A DNA stretch of 64,000 nucleotides from an uncultured Bacteroidales bacterium (GCA_902799355.1 CADCAG010000016.1:1-64000); one strand, 5' to 3'. Counted from the stretch's first letter, positions 11,359 to 20,779 are shown. Notes: generated by a model not told the origin, from the sequence alone. Translations and numbers: made by a program.

Positions 11359-11398
11359 ATAATTCATAATTCTTAATGCATATTTCATAATTATTTGC
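11359..11398. repeat. Heptamer array between divergent promoters upstream of truA
   Basis: Units ATAATTC, ATAATTC, TTAATGC, ATATTTC, ATAATTA and TTTGC follow at period 7 and fill the space between the two opposed -7 boxes. The same heptamer family (CATAATT) reappears on the other side of truA at 12151-12177. Confidence 0.65.
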
Positions 11399-11406
11399 TA
11401 ATTTTG
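11399..11406 (+). promoter_or_regulatory. -7 box of truA
   Basis: TAATTTTG followed by CA lies 18 bases before the truA ATG. Confidence 0.6.
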
Positions 11407-11424
11407 CACCCAAATTAGGAAAAG

Positions 11425-12153
11425 ATGAGATATTTCGTATGGTTTAGCTACGACGGCACCAACTACCATGGCTGGCAGGTACAACCCAATGGCATTACAG
11501 TGCAGAGCGAGTTGGAACGCTGCCTGTCGCTCTTGTTGCGTGAGACTATCACAGTGACAGGCGCAGGACGTACAGATGCTGGTGTCCATGCCCGTCAGAT
11601 GGCTGCCCACTTCGATACCGCCGTCGACTTCGATGCCCCAATGCTTACCAAGAAACTCAACGGTCTCTTACACCATGACATCGCAGTAGACTGCATCGAG
11701 CGTGTGGCTTCCGATATGCATGCCCGTTTCTCGGCAACCTCGCGTATGTACCATTATTATATCCATACCAAGAAGAATCCTTTCATCCAGCAGTTCTCTC
11801 AGGAGATGCACTATCAACTCGACTTCGACCTGATGAACCAGGCAGGACGTATCCTGATGGAGTATGACGACTTTGGTGCTTTCTGTAAGGCGGGTAGCGA
11901 TGTGAAGACCACTATCTGTCACGTCACCCATGCCCAGTGGCACCAGACGTCGCCCTCTGAGTGGTATTTCGAAATTACAGCCAACCGTTTCCTGCGTAAT
12001 ATGGTACGAGCTGTTGTGGGAACACTCATTGAGGTGGGTCGTGGACGTATGTCACTTGACGAGTTCCGTTTAGTCATTGAGGGCAAGCAGCGCACACAAG
12101 CTGGCGAGTCCATGCCTGCCAAGGCTTTGTTCCTCGAAGAAGTCAAATATTAA
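11425..12153 (+). CDS. truA: tRNA pseudouridine(38-40) synthase
   Basis: 242 residues. The catalytic aspartate is Asp51 in GAGRTDAGVHARQMA, the TruA signature. Other family segments are FSYDGTNYHGWQVQPNG at residues 7-23 and NRFLRNMVRAVVGTLIEVGRG near 190-210. TruA converts uridines 38-40 of the tRNA anticodon arm to pseudouridine. Length is normal. The next gene follows a heptamer spacer, so co-transcription with the EamA transporter is likely. Confidence 0.96.
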   Translation: MRYFVWFSYDGTNYHGWQVQPNGITVQSELERCLSLLLRETITVTGAGRTDAGVHARQMAAHFDTAVDFDAPMLTKKLNGLLHHDIAVDCIERVASDMHARFSATSRMYHYYIHTKKNPFIQQFSQEMHYQLDFDLMNQAGRILMEYDDFGAFCKAGSDVKTTICHVTHAQWHQTSPSEWYFEITANRFLRNMVRAVVGTLIEVGRGRMSLDEFRLVIEGKQRTQAGESMPAKALFLEEVKY

Positions 12154-12177
12154 CTCATAATTCGTAATTCATATATG
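12151..12177 (+). repeat. Heptamer array spanning the truA stop and next start
   Basis: Units TAACTCA, TAATTCG, TAATTCA and TATATGG run at period 7. The first unit starts with the truA stop codon, and the ATG of the transporter gene lies in the last. Confidence 0.7.
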
Positions 12178-13095
12178 GCTTGGTTATTACTCGCATTCAT
12201 GTCCGCAGCGCTGTTAGGCTGCTACGACTCCTTCAAGAAGCAGGCGTTGAAGGCGAATGCCGTTATTCCAGTGCTGTTTCTGAATACCCTCTTCTCATCC
12301 TTCATCTTCCTGCCATTCATTATTTTGAGTGCCACCACCGATACCCTTGACGGCAGCATGTTCCATGTGGCCAGTGGAGGATGGGAAGTGCATAAATACG
12401 TTGTCCTCAAGGCGCTCATCGTGCTATCCAGCTGGGTGCTGGGCTATTTCGGCATGAAGCATCTGCCACTCACCATCGTTGGTCCCATCAATGCTACGCG
12501 CCCAGTGATGGTACTTGTAGGTGCCCTGTTGGTCTTTGGCGAACGCCTTAACATATGGCAGTGGGTTGGTGTCATGCTTGCCGTACTGTCGTTCCTTATG
12601 CTTAGCCGTAGCGGTAAGAAAGAAGGCATCGACTTTAAGCGTGACCACTGGATATGGATGATTGTAGGTGCTGCTATGTTTGGTGCAATCAGCGGTCTCT
12701 ACGACAAATACCTTATGGCACCTGTAGAGTCGGGTGGAGTAGGACTCGACCGCATGCTTGTGCAGTCGTGGTATAACATCTACCAGTGTTTGATGATGCT
12801 TGCCATGTTGTTGCTCTTATGGTGGCCTAAGCACAAGGAGACCACGCCCTTCCATTGGCATTGGTCCATCATTGGCGTTAGCGTCTTTCTGTCTACTGCC
12901 GACTTTATGTATTTCTATTCGCTGTCGCTGCCCGACGCCATGATCTCTATCGTTAGTATGATACGTCGAGGCTCCGTCATCGTTAGTTTTCTCTTTGGTG
13001 CCGCCTTCTTCCATGAGAAGAACCTTAAGGCTAAAGCTTTTGACCTGGCACTGGTACTCCTTGGAATGATTTTCCTCTATATAGGTTCTAAATAA
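12175..13095 (+). CDS. EamA/DMT-family transporter
   Basis: 306 residues with about ten hydrophobic helices arranged as two five-helix repeats, the EamA layout. Typical features are the end-of-repeat motif GPINATRPVMVLVGALLVFGE (residues 103-123) and the equivalent MIRRGSVIVSFLFGAAFFHE in the second half. It lies in the inner membrane and probably exports or imports a small metabolite; substrate cannot be told. It is ten bases upstream of the protease gene. Confidence 0.85.
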   Translation: MAWLLLAFMSAALLGCYDSFKKQALKANAVIPVLFLNTLFSSFIFLPFIILSATTDTLDGSMFHVASGGWEVHKYVVLKALIVLSSWVLGYFGMKHLPLTIVGPINATRPVMVLVGALLVFGERLNIWQWVGVMLAVLSFLMLSRSGKKEGIDFKRDHWIWMIVGAAMFGAISGLYDKYLMAPVESGGVGLDRMLVQSWYNIYQCLMMLAMLLLLWWPKHKETTPFHWHWSIIGVSVFLSTADFMYFYSLSLPDAMISIVSMIRRGSVIVSFLFGAAFFHEKNLKAKAFDLALVLLGMIFLYIGSK

Positions 13096-13105
13096 TATAC
13101 CAATA

Positions 13106-14758
13106 ATGAATACTAATCTGATAAACGATATGAAAAAGCAGTTCTCGGCTATGAGCCATATTAAGTTTTTAGGTCTCAGCGTGATAATGATGTCTCTGAT
13201 GACAGTCGCTATACAGGCTGCACCGCCTTTGCGTGGATTAGTACCCATGAAAGTAGGTAACCGCACGCTGGTTGCTCCGACAGACGAGCAACAGGTATAT
13301 GCTGAGGGAGGCTTTTGTGCCACTCAGGCCGTGATTGGCGAGGGATCATATCTGCAACATCAGGGCTCTCCGCGAGTGCTCACCATCCTGGCTGCTTTCC
13401 AGGATCTCGACTTCACCGTCAACGATCCCGTTCAGGCATTTACTCAGTATTTGATGGGTGACACGCAGGAAGACCTAGGTAATGCGAACAATATGAACAT
13501 GGCCAGTGTGCGCCAGTATTTTGAGACCTCCAGCGGTGGACAGTTTTCACCACAGTTTGATATCGTAGGCCCATTGACCCTTCCTCATGAGATGGCTTAT
13601 TATGGTGGCACCAATGCCTCGGGCTCTGACGATAAGTTCTCTGTTTTCTGCAGCGATGCCATGGAGTTGGCCAGAGACCTTGTCGAGGACTGGACAGTCT
13701 ACGACAATGACGACGATGGTCGCATCGAGTTGGTATGCGTCATCTTTGCTGGCTATGGACAGAATCAGGGAGGTGAAAATAATACCATCTGGGCCAAGGC
13801 CAGCAATCTGAATATCAAGCTCAACGACAACCTGCACATCAGTCGCTTCAACTGTTGCTCAGAACTGTTCCATCCCCAAAGCCCATATTCCACCTATATA
13901 AATGGTACGGGCGTCTTTATCCACGAGTTCTCTCATTGTCTGGGACTCCCCGACCTCTATGCCACTAAGTCAGATGGATACGTCAACAACCAAGGCATGG
14001 AGACGTATAGTATTATGGACTACGGACTCTACAACCGCAATGGCTTTGCCCCCTGTACCTATAATGCATGGGAGCAGGAAGTCATGGGGTGGACTGAGTT
14101 GGAAGAGCTCGGAGATAAAATCGTCGACGGCAGCTATCATGTCGCTGAAGTTCTTCCGCTGATAGAGGGTGGCAAGGCCTATAAGGTCGTCAACCCCGAC
14201 AACGATCGAGACTATATTATCATGGAGAATGTACAGAAACGTGGACTCAACAAGTATAGCGGTGGCCACGGTCTGCTAGTCTATCATGTTGATTATCCCC
14301 GCCAAACTGTTAATATGGGTGACTCGCCCAACAATAATCCCGGTCACCCTGCAGTGGCTGTAGTGCCTGCAGGAGGATTGCTCATCAACAGCTATCTGCG
14401 AGGTGATGGCCAGCCCTATACCAAGGACGATTGGAAAGCGTCGATGGCCTCGTCGCCCTTCCCAGGCACGAATAACGTCACCACGCTCAACAACCAGATG
14501 CAACTGCCCAACTACTGTTTCTATGCTGGTGATGATAAACTGTCTACAGATTTTAAACTCACCGGTATTGCCGAGCAGGAAGAGACAGGCCACATCAGTT
14601 TCCTTATCTCCAAAGAAGAAGCGCTGGCTATCCGTGATGTGGAGCGCAACAAGGTAACTCTCCCAGCTACGTACTACGATCTACAGGGTCGCCTGCTATC
14701 AACACCGCAGAAGCCTGGTCTGTATATCACTCGTGGCAAAAAGCTGTTGCTGAAATAA
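13106..14758 (+). CDS. M6 family secreted metalloprotease with C-terminal YDLQGR-type tail
   Basis: Up to 550 residues. A signal peptide ends near AIQA (residue 38 from this start); ATGs at 13130 and 13151 are plausible alternative starts. The zinc site HEFSHCLGLPD is at residues 273-283, the M6/immune-inhibitor-A signature in which two His bind zinc and Glu is catalytic. The segment YDNDDDGRIELVCVIFAGYGQN looks like the substrate-binding region of the family. The last 30 residues (AIRDVERNKVTLPATYYDLQ onward, then GRLLSTPQKPGLYITRGKK) resemble the short C-terminal tails common on secreted Prevotella proteins and related to type IX sorting domains. Likely surface or secreted proteolysis. Confidence 0.87.
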   Translation: MNTNLINDMKKQFSAMSHIKFLGLSVIMMSLMTVAIQAAPPLRGLVPMKVGNRTLVAPTDEQQVYAEGGFCATQAVIGEGSYLQHQGSPRVLTILAAFQDLDFTVNDPVQAFTQYLMGDTQEDLGNANNMNMASVRQYFETSSGGQFSPQFDIVGPLTLPHEMAYYGGTNASGSDDKFSVFCSDAMELARDLVEDWTVYDNDDDGRIELVCVIFAGYGQNQGGENNTIWAKASNLNIKLNDNLHISRFNCCSELFHPQSPYSTYINGTGVFIHEFSHCLGLPDLYATKSDGYVNNQGMETYSIMDYGLYNRNGFAPCTYNAWEQEVMGWTELEELGDKIVDGSYHVAEVLPLIEGGKAYKVVNPDNDRDYIIMENVQKRGLNKYSGGHGLLVYHVDYPRQTVNMGDSPNNNPGHPAVAVVPAGGLLINSYLRGDGQPYTKDDWKASMASSPFPGTNNVTTLNNQMQLPNYCFYAGDDKLSTDFKLTGIAEQEETGHISFLISKEEALAIRDVERNKVTLPATYYDLQGRLLSTPQKPGLYITRGKKLLLK

Positions 14759-14844
14759 TACAATATTTATGCAGAATATTTCTCCATCAGCTAATAATCG
14801 TTAAAAAGTGTGCGTATGGGCGGTAGCTTTTAAGTACTTTTTTG

Positions 14845-14852
14845 TATCTTTG
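14845..14852 (+). promoter_or_regulatory. -7 box of the 2-oxoacid:ferredoxin oxidoreductase operon
   Basis: TATCTTTG followed by CA lies 40 bases before the ferredoxin subunit start. No clear TTG occurs at the expected -33 distance. Confidence 0.6.
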
Positions 14853-14892
14853 CACGCTATAAATGAGAATTTATGCATTAAACTAAATAAAT

Positions 14893-15123
14893 ATGGCAAA
14901 AATGAAAGGCGCCATTGTGGTAGATACCGAGAGGTGTAAGGGATGTCAGTTGTGCATCATCGCTTGCCCTCAGAAGGTTATCGCCTTGGCCAACAAAGTG
15001 AATCTGCACGGTTATCCCTATGTGGAGGCTGTCAACGAGGAGGCCTGTGTAGGCTGTGCTTCGTGCGGCATTGTCTGTCCAGACGGCTGTATCACCGTGT
15101 ATCGTAAAAAAATGGAAGAGTAA
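14893..15123 (+). CDS. 2-oxoacid:ferredoxin oxidoreductase, ferredoxin-like (delta) subunit
   Basis: A 76-residue protein with two 4Fe-4S motifs, [12 protein letters not shown] (residues 16-27) and [12 protein letters not shown]. It passes electrons from the oxidative decarboxylation of 2-oxoacids to ferredoxin. It opens a four-gene set delta-alpha-beta-gamma, the order of KorDABC/VOR complexes that act on 2-oxoglutarate or branched 2-oxoacids. Substrate cannot be settled from sequence; proximity to the ilv genes favours 2-oxoisovalerate only weakly. Confidence 0.9.
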   Translation: MAKMKGAIVVDTERCKGCQLCIIACPQKVIALANKVNLHGYPYVEAVNEEACVGCASCGIVCPDGCITVYRKKMEE

Positions 15124-15125
15124 TT

Positions 15126-16162
15126 ATGGAAAAGGAAGTTGTATTGATGAAAGGCAATGAGGCTATCGCCCATGCTGCTATTCGTTGCGGATGCGACGGC
15201 TATTTCGGCTATCCTATTACTCCGCAGAGTGAAGTGATTGAGAGGTGGTGCAGGCTGAGAGTGAGCTGGCATCTATTTATATGGTCTATGGTGCTGCCGG
15301 TGCCGGTAAGCGTGCCATGACATCTTCAAGTTCTCCTGGTATCGCGCTGATGCAGGAGGGTATAACCTATATGGCTGGTGCCGAGGTGCCTGGTGTGTTT
15401 GTTAACGTGCAGCGTGGCGGTCCAGGTCTGGGTACTATCCAGCCTTCACAGGGTGACTATTTCCAGGCTACCCGTGGTGGTGGTAATGGTGACTATAAGG
15501 TCATCGTGCTGGCTCCGTCGTCTGTTCAGGAGATGGCTGACTTCGTAGATCTGGCCTTTGAGTTGGCATTCAAATATCGCAACCCTGCCATGATCCTGAG
15601 CGATGGTGTCATCGGACAGATGATGGAGAAGGTGGTGTTGCCACCCTTCAAGCCCCGTCGTACCGACGAGGAGGTTATTAAGCAGTGTCCTTGGGCATCT
15701 ACTGGTAAGCCTAAAAATAGAGAGCGTGTGGTGATTACCTCGCTGGAGCTGAAACCTGAGATTATGGAGCAGCGCAATATTGCTCTGCAGCAGAAATATG
15801 CTAAGATTCAGGAAAACGAGGTACGCTACGAAGAGCAGAAGATGGACGATGCAGAGTATGCTATCGTGGCCTTCGGTAGTGCTGCCCGTATCGCCGAGAA
15901 GGCCGTCGAGATAGCTCGTGAGCAGGGCATCAAGGTGGGCCTGTTCCGTCCTATCACGCTGTTCCCCTTCCCAGAGAAGCAGATTGCAGCGTTGTCAAAG
16001 AAGGTGAAGGGTATTCTGGTCGCTGAGATCAATGCCGGACAGATGGTACAGGATGTTCGCCTGGCTGTCAATGGTGCTGTTCGTGTAGAGCAGTTTGGAC
16101 GTCTGGGTGGTATTGTTCCCGATCCTGAGGAAATTGTAAACGCACTTAAGAAGGTAATGTAA
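15126..16162 (+). pseudogene. vorB: 2-oxoacid:ferredoxin oxidoreductase alpha subunit, frameshifted by a small deletion
   Basis: The N-terminal part (15126 to about 15242) encodes [18 protein letters not shown] and then [15 protein letters not shown], the normal start of VorB/KorA. The reading then continues in another frame from about 15242 as [20 protein letters not shown] and the rest of the family (SSSSPGIALMQEGITYMAGA, NVQRGGPGLGTIQPSQGDYF) to the stop at 16162. Homologues carry about 13 residues between SEVIE and VQAESE that are missing here. A net loss of about 37 or 40 bases fits both the frame and the gap. As written, the first frame ends at 15320. A GTG at 15245 could allow translation of the larger part without the first 40 residues. 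An assembly error is equally possible, since the flanking subunits are intact. Confidence 0.85.
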
Positions 16163-16165
16163 GTT

Positions 16166-16939
16166 ATGGATAGAAATCAGATAGTTCAACCAGAGAACAT
16201 CGTCTGCAAGAAGCCGACGCTGATGAACGACAACAACATGCACTACTGCCCCGGCTGTAGTCACGGAGTGGTGCACAAGTTGATTGCTGAAGTCATCGAA
16301 GAGATGGGTATGGAAGACAAGGCCGTAGGTGTATCACCTGTAGGCTGTGCCGTCTTCGCGTACAACTATATAGATATCGACTGGCAGGAGGCTGCCCACG
16401 GTCGTGCTCCCGCATTGGCTACGGGTATCAAGCGCTGCTGGCCCAATCGCTTGGTGTTCACTTACCAGGGTGATGGTGACTTGGCTTGTATCGGAACATG
16501 CGAGACCATCCATGCCCTGAACCGTGGCGAGAACATTGTCATCATCTTTGTCAACAATGCCATCTATGGTATGACGGGTGGTCAGATGGCTCCTACCACG
16601 CTGATAGGTCAGAAGACCTCTACATGTCCTTACGGTCGTGATCCAGAAATTCACGGCTATCCTCTGAAGATGGCTGATATCGCTGCTCAACTGGAGGGAA
16701 CCTGCTACGTCACTCGTCAGAGTGTGGAGAGCGTAGCCTCTATCAACAAGGCAAAGAAGGCGCTGCGCAAGGCTTTCGAGGCTTCTATGGCTGGCAAGGG
16801 CTCATCGCTCGTGGAGTTTGTATCAACCTGTAACAGTGGTTGGAAGCTGACTCCTGCTAAGGCTAATGAATGGATGAAGGAGAACATGTTCCCCTTCTAT
16901 CCCAAAGGAGACCTCAAGGATACGACGGGTGAGAAGTAA
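16166..16939 (+). CDS. 2-oxoacid:ferredoxin oxidoreductase beta subunit (TPP-binding)
   Basis: 257 residues. The thiamine diphosphate/Mg site reads GDGDLACIGTCETIHA and then VIIFVNNAIYGMTGG, with YCPGCSHGVVHKL near the start providing the conserved Cys motif. With alpha it forms the active site that oxidatively decarboxylates a 2-oxoacid to an acyl-CoA. It is intact and follows the broken alpha gene by three bases. It is followed by gamma after a heptamer spacer. Confidence 0.93.
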   Translation: MDRNQIVQPENIVCKKPTLMNDNNMHYCPGCSHGVVHKLIAEVIEEMGMEDKAVGVSPVGCAVFAYNYIDIDWQEAAHGRAPALATGIKRCWPNRLVFTYQGDGDLACIGTCETIHALNRGENIVIIFVNNAIYGMTGGQMAPTTLIGQKTSTCPYGRDPEIHGYPLKMADIAAQLEGTCYVTRQSVESVASINKAKKALRKAFEASMAGKGSSLVEFVSTCNSGWKLTPAKANEWMKENMFPFYPKGDLKDTTGEK

Positions 16940-16968
16940 GATGTAAGAAGTAAGACGTAAAAGTTATG
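16934..16968 (+). repeat. Heptamer array between beta and gamma subunit genes
   Basis: Units AAGTAAG, ATGTAAG, AAGTAAG, ACGTAAA and AGTTATG run at period 7. The first contains the beta stop codon and the last ends in the gamma ATG, so the array fills the whole junction. Confidence 0.75.
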
Positions 16969-17508
16969 AAGAAAGAAATAATTATCAGTGGTTTCGGAGG
17001 TCAGGGTGTGCTTTCAATGGGTAAGATTCTGGCATACTCAGGACTGATGGACGATAAGGAGGTGACATGGATGCCTGCCTACGGCCCAGAACAGCGTGGC
17101 GGTACGGCTAACGTCACAGTTATTGTGAGCGATGAGCGTATCTCTTCGCCCATCCTTAGCAAGTACGACATCGCTGTGGTGCTTAACCAGCCCTCTTTGG
17201 AGAAGTTTGAACCCAAGATCAAGCCTGGTGGCATTCTCATCTACGATGGTTTTGGCATCATCAACCCTCCGACACGTAAGGACATTACCATCTATCGTAT
17301 CGATGCCATGGACAAGGCTGCCGAGATGAAGAATGGTAAGGTGTTCAATATGATTGTGTTGGGTGGTCTGCTGAAGGTGGCTCCCGTGGTCAGTACGAAG
17401 GGTGTTGAGAAGGCGCTTTTTAAGACGCTTCCTGAACGCCATCACGCACTGATTCCGTTGAACATGCAAGCCATTGAAGAGGGCGGAAAAATCATGCAAC
17501 AGCAATAA
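16966..17508 (+). CDS. 2-oxoacid:ferredoxin oxidoreductase gamma subunit
   Basis: 180 residues with the gamma-domain signature: IIISGFGGQGVLSMGKIL at the N-terminus and MPAYGPEQRGGTANVTV near residues 36-52. The domain binds part of CoA and completes the complex. Length is typical. It ends the operon; no clear hairpin terminator is visible in the AT-rich stretch before the OmpA promoter. Confidence 0.93.
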   Translation: MKKEIIISGFGGQGVLSMGKILAYSGLMDDKEVTWMPAYGPEQRGGTANVTVIVSDERISSPILSKYDIAVVLNQPSLEKFEPKIKPGGILIYDGFGIINPPTRKDITIYRIDAMDKAAEMKNGKVFNMIVLGGLLKVAPVVSTKGVEKALFKTLPERHHALIPLNMQAIEEGGKIMQQQ

Positions 17509-17563
17509 TTTTAGTAAATTAGTAGAAAAATTGAGGTAAAATGTGTTTTTTTTGTCAAAAAAC

Positions 17564-17594
17564 TTGGAAGTATTAAATTTTTTTTGTTACTTTG
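17564..17594 (+). promoter_or_regulatory. Promoter of the OmpA-family gene
   Basis: TTACTTTG (17587-17594, one mismatch to TAnnTTTG) is followed by CA, with TTG at 17564-17566 and a 20-base spacer. The predicted leader is about 55 bases. Confidence 0.55.
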
Positions 17595-17654
17595 CAAGCA
17601 TATAGACAGAGAATAAACATATAAACATTATTATTAATAGTAGAACAACAAACT

Positions 17655-18848
17655 ATGAAAAAGTTATTTTTTGTGCTTGCAGCAGCTATGCTGACTGTTT
17701 CTGCCTCTGCGCAGAAGACCACCATTACCTCTAACAAGACTGGTGACAACTGGTATGTCGGTGCTAACATCGGTATTGCCACTCCTATCGCTAAGTTCCC
17801 TTATGGAAATGATGCTGAGGGCGCTGGTCGTCTGAAGGGTTTTGCTCCTAAACTGGGCGTTCGTGTTGGTAAGAATCTGACCACCGTATTTGGTATTGCT
17901 TTGGATGCTGACGTTTACATGGAGGCCAGCGACAAGTCTGCTATGAAGCAGTGTACTTTCGTTGACGCTATCAATGTTGACCTGTTGGGTACCTTCAACC
18001 TGAGCAATGCTTTTGGTGGTTACAAAGGTGAGCCCCGTCCGTTCGAGGTTATCGCTCTCGTCGGTGGTGGTTACAGCCACACTTATGGTGCTCCCAAGTC
18101 AGGCGTTAACGTAAAGGGTGCTTTTGACTTCGCTTTCAATCTGGGCGCTGCCAAGAATCTGCAGCTCTACATTGAGCCTGCTATCGTTTTCGGTCAGCCT
18201 ATCCCCAGCTGGCAGAATCCTCTCCGCAAGGTTAATGACAAGTGGAATGGCATTGGTCAGGTTAGTGTAGGTCTGAACTACAAGTTCGGTAACAGCAACG
18301 GTTCTAGCAACTTCAAGATTGAGCAGCTTCGCGACCAGGCTGAGATCGACGGCTTGAATGCTAAGATCAACGAGCTGCGTGCTGACAACAAGGCTAAGGA
18401 CGGTAAGATTGCTGCTGACGGTCGTACTATTGCTGACCTGAAGTCTCAGCTGGCTGCTTGCCAGGCTCGTCCTGCACAGACTATCATCGAGGAGCGCATC
18501 ATCAAGGAGGTTAACGCTACGCTGCAGCCTATCGTTATCTTCGGTCAGGGTAAGACCACTATCGACGCTGCTGGTATGGCTAGCTGTGAGATGGTTGCCA
18601 AGTACATGAAGAATCACCCCGATTCAAAGGTTAAGATTTTGGGTTATGCTTCACCCGAGGGTTCTAAGGAGGTTAACGACCGCATCGCTAAGCAGCGTGC
18701 AGAGGCTGTCAAGAACGTACTGGTTAAGAAGTACAAGATTGCTGCTGACCGTCTCGAGGCTGAGGGTCAGGGTGCTACTGACAAGCTGTCTCCTGAGAAC
18801 GACTTCAACCGTGTTGCTAAGTTCATTGATATGAACAACATCAAGTAA
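17655..18848 (+). CDS. OmpA-family outer-membrane protein
   Basis: 397 residues. A signal peptide (MKKLFFVLAAAMLTVSASAQ) is followed by a beta-barrel domain (about 25-215) with alternating aromatic strands. A linker with a coiled-coil stretch follows (about 220-275, IEQLRDQAEIDGLNAKINEL). The C-terminal OmpA peptidoglycan-binding domain spans about 290-395 and contains GYASPEGSKEVNDRIAKQRA, where the N-x2-L/I-(x)-x-R pattern is recognisable. It probably anchors the outer membrane to peptidoglycan. Codon use is strongly biased, as expected for an abundant protein. It has its own promoter and terminator. Confidence 0.92.
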   Translation: MKKLFFVLAAAMLTVSASAQKTTITSNKTGDNWYVGANIGIATPIAKFPYGNDAEGAGRLKGFAPKLGVRVGKNLTTVFGIALDADVYMEASDKSAMKQCTFVDAINVDLLGTFNLSNAFGGYKGEPRPFEVIALVGGGYSHTYGAPKSGVNVKGAFDFAFNLGAAKNLQLYIEPAIVFGQPIPSWQNPLRKVNDKWNGIGQVSVGLNYKFGNSNGSSNFKIEQLRDQAEIDGLNAKINELRADNKAKDGKIAADGRTIADLKSQLAACQARPAQTIIEERIIKEVNATLQPIVIFGQGKTTIDAAGMASCEMVAKYMKNHPDSKVKILGYASPEGSKEVNDRIAKQRAEAVKNVLVKKYKIAADRLEAEGQGATDKLSPENDFNRVAKFIDMNNIK

Positions 18849-18875
18849 GTTAAGGTTTATCAGTAAAACTCATAC

Positions 18876-18911
18876 AAAATCCCTGCAATTATCATGTTGC
18901 AGGGATTTTTT
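18876..18911 (+). terminator. Terminator of the OmpA-family gene
   Basis: Arms AAAATCCCTGCAA (18876-18888) and TTGCAGGGATTTT (18897-18909) enclose an eight-base loop and run into a T tract. Confidence 0.9.
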
Positions 18912-18922
18912 CTGTCATTTTG

Positions 18923-18953
18923 TTGGCTATTTATGGAAAATGGTGTAACTTTG
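18923..18953 (+). promoter_or_regulatory. Promoter of the ilvD operon
   Basis: The -7 box TAACTTTG is at 18946-18953, with TTG at 18923-18925 and a 20-base spacer, directly after the OmpA terminator. The leader is about 27 bases. No attenuator or leader peptide is visible. Confidence 0.7.
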
Positions 18954-18985
18954 CACCTTTAAAGATAAGAATTAGCTAAACAAAT

Positions 18986-20779
18986 ATGAAACATCCATTG
19001 CGTAGTGCTGTGTGCACAGAAGGTAGGAGAATGGCAGGTGCCCGCGCACTGTGGGTTGCTACAGGTATGAAACACGAGCAGTTCGGTAAGCCGATTATCG
19101 CTGTTGTCAACTCATTCACGCAGTTTGTACCAGGTCATACTCATCTTCATGAGATTGGCCAAATAGTCCGTGAAGAGATAGAGAAGATGGGCTGCTATGC
19201 CGCTGAGTTTAATACCATCGCCATTGACGACGGTATTGCTATGGGGCACGACGGCATGTTATACTCGCTGCCTTCACGCGACATCATTGCAGATAGCGTA
19301 GAGTATATGGTCAACGCCCATAAGGCTGACGCTATGATCTGTATCTCCAACTGTGACAAGGTGACACCTGGCATGTTGATGGCTGCTATGCGTCTGAACA
19401 TCCCTGCAGTATTCTGTTCGGGTGGTCCTATGGAGGCTGGTCGATGGCGTGGCGAAAATGCAGACCTTATCACAGCAATGGTGAAAGGAGCAGACCCCAG
19501 CGTAACAGATGAGGAGATGAAGGAGATTGAACAGTGCTCATGTCCTGGCTGCGGCTCTTGCTCTGGCATGTTTACTGCTAACTCGATGAACTCGCTGACA
19601 GAGGCTATCGGTCTGTCGTTACCTGGTAATGGTACTATTCTGGCTACCCATACCAATCGTGTGGAGCTGTTCAAACAGGCAGCGCGCCAGATCGTGAAGA
19701 ATGCCTTGGCATACTATGAAGATGGTAATGAGAGCGTATTGCCTCGCAACATTGCTACGCGTAAAGCATTCCTGAATGCGATGACGCTCGATATCGCGAT
19801 GGGGGGCTCTACGAATACCGTGCTCCATCTGCTGGCTGTCGCTCAAGAAGCTGGTGCAGACTTCACCATGCAGGATATCGACCAGCTGAGTCGTAAGACG
19901 CCTTGTCTGTGCAAGCTGGCTCCCAATACGCAGAAGTACAGCGTGCAGGAGTGTGGTCGCGCCGGTGGTATTCTGGGTATTCTCAACGAATTGAATAAAG
20001 GTGGCCTTATTGACGGTTCTGCTCCCCGTGTGGATGGCATGACACTCGCAGAGGCTATGGAAAAATACGATATTACTAGTACGACTAGTGAGACTAGAAT
20101 TTATTACTCTGCTCCAGGAAACCGCTTCTCAACGAAGATGGGATCACAGTCAGAAGAGTGGGAGACACTCGATACCGATCGTGCCAATGGTTGCATCCGC
20201 GACTTGGAACATGCCTATACCAAAGATGGCGGTCTGGCTGTGCTCTTTGGTAACATTGCGCAGGACGGCTGTGTAGTTAAGACGGCTGGTGTTGACGAGT
20301 CGTTGTGGCACTTTGAGGGCCCTGCCGTGGTGTTCGATTCGCAGGAAGACGCCTGTGAAGGCATCCTTGGCGGCAAGGTCAAGAAGGGCGACTGTGTGGT
20401 GATTACCCACGAAGGACCGAAGGGCGGCCCAGGTATGCAGGAGATGTTATATCCCACCTCTTATATAAAGAGTATGCACATGGGTAAGGAGTGTGCCTTG
20501 ATTACTGACGGCCGTTTCTCTGGTGGTACCAGTGGACTGAGTATTGGACACATCTCGCCAGAGGCTGCTTCAGGTGGTAACATCGGTAAGATTGTGGATG
20601 GTGACATCATCGAGATTGACATTCCTAACCGCTCTATCAATGTAAAGCTGAGCGATGCCGAACTGGCCGCAAGACCGCAACAGCCACTGAAGCGTAACCG
20701 CGTGGTAACAAAGGCTTTGCGCGCATATGCTCAAAGTGTTTCTTCTGCAGATAAGGGCGGTGTAAGAATCATTGACTAG
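18986..20779 (+). CDS. ilvD: Dihydroxy-acid dehydratase
   Basis: 597 residues. Cluster ligands and substrate site are seen in [11 protein letters not shown] and in [38 protein letters not shown] is the conserved C-terminal signature. The enzyme dehydrates 2,3-dihydroxy-isovalerate and its methyl homologue to the 2-oxoacids leading to valine, leucine and isoleucine. At about residues 363-371 the sequence [11 protein letters not shown] is encoded by a 9-base repeat (20075-20098). Related enzymes have a different, slightly longer loop there. The same repeat covers the stop codon. It is the first gene of ilvD-ilvB-ilvN-thioesterase. Confidence 0.97.
   Translation: MKHPLRSAVCTEGRRMAGARALWVATGMKHEQFGKPIIAVVNSFTQFVPGHTHLHEIGQIVREEIEKMGCYAAEFNTIAIDDGIAMGHDGMLYSLPSRDIIADSVEYMVNAHKADAMICISNCDKVTPGMLMAAMRLNIPAVFCSGGPMEAGRWRGENADLITAMVKGADPSVTDEEMKEIEQCSCPGCGSCSGMFTANSMNSLTEAIGLSLPGNGTILATHTNRVELFKQAARQIVKNALAYYEDGNESVLPRNIATRKAFLNAMTLDIAMGGSTNTVLHLLAVAQEAGADFTMQDIDQLSRKTPCLCKLAPNTQKYSVQECGRAGGILGILNELNKGGLIDGSAPRVDGMTLAEAMEKYDITSTTSETRIYYSAPGNRFSTKMGSQSEEWETLDTDRANGCIRDLEHAYTKDGGLAVLFGNIAQDGCVVKTAGVDESLWHFEGPAVVFDSQEDACEGILGGKVKKGDCVVITHEGPKGGPGMQEMLYPTSYIKSMHMGKECALITDGRFSGGTSGLSIGHISPEAASGGNIGKIVDGDIIEIDIPNRSINVKLSDAELAARPQQPLKRNRVVTKALRAYAQSVSSADKGGVRIID
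20075..20098 (+). repeat. 9-base tandem repeat inside ilvD
   Basis: ACTAGTACG, ACTAGTGAG and ACTAGA follow at period 9, in frame, encoding a Thr/Ser-rich loop. The same unit recurs at 20775-20801. Confidence 0.8.
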
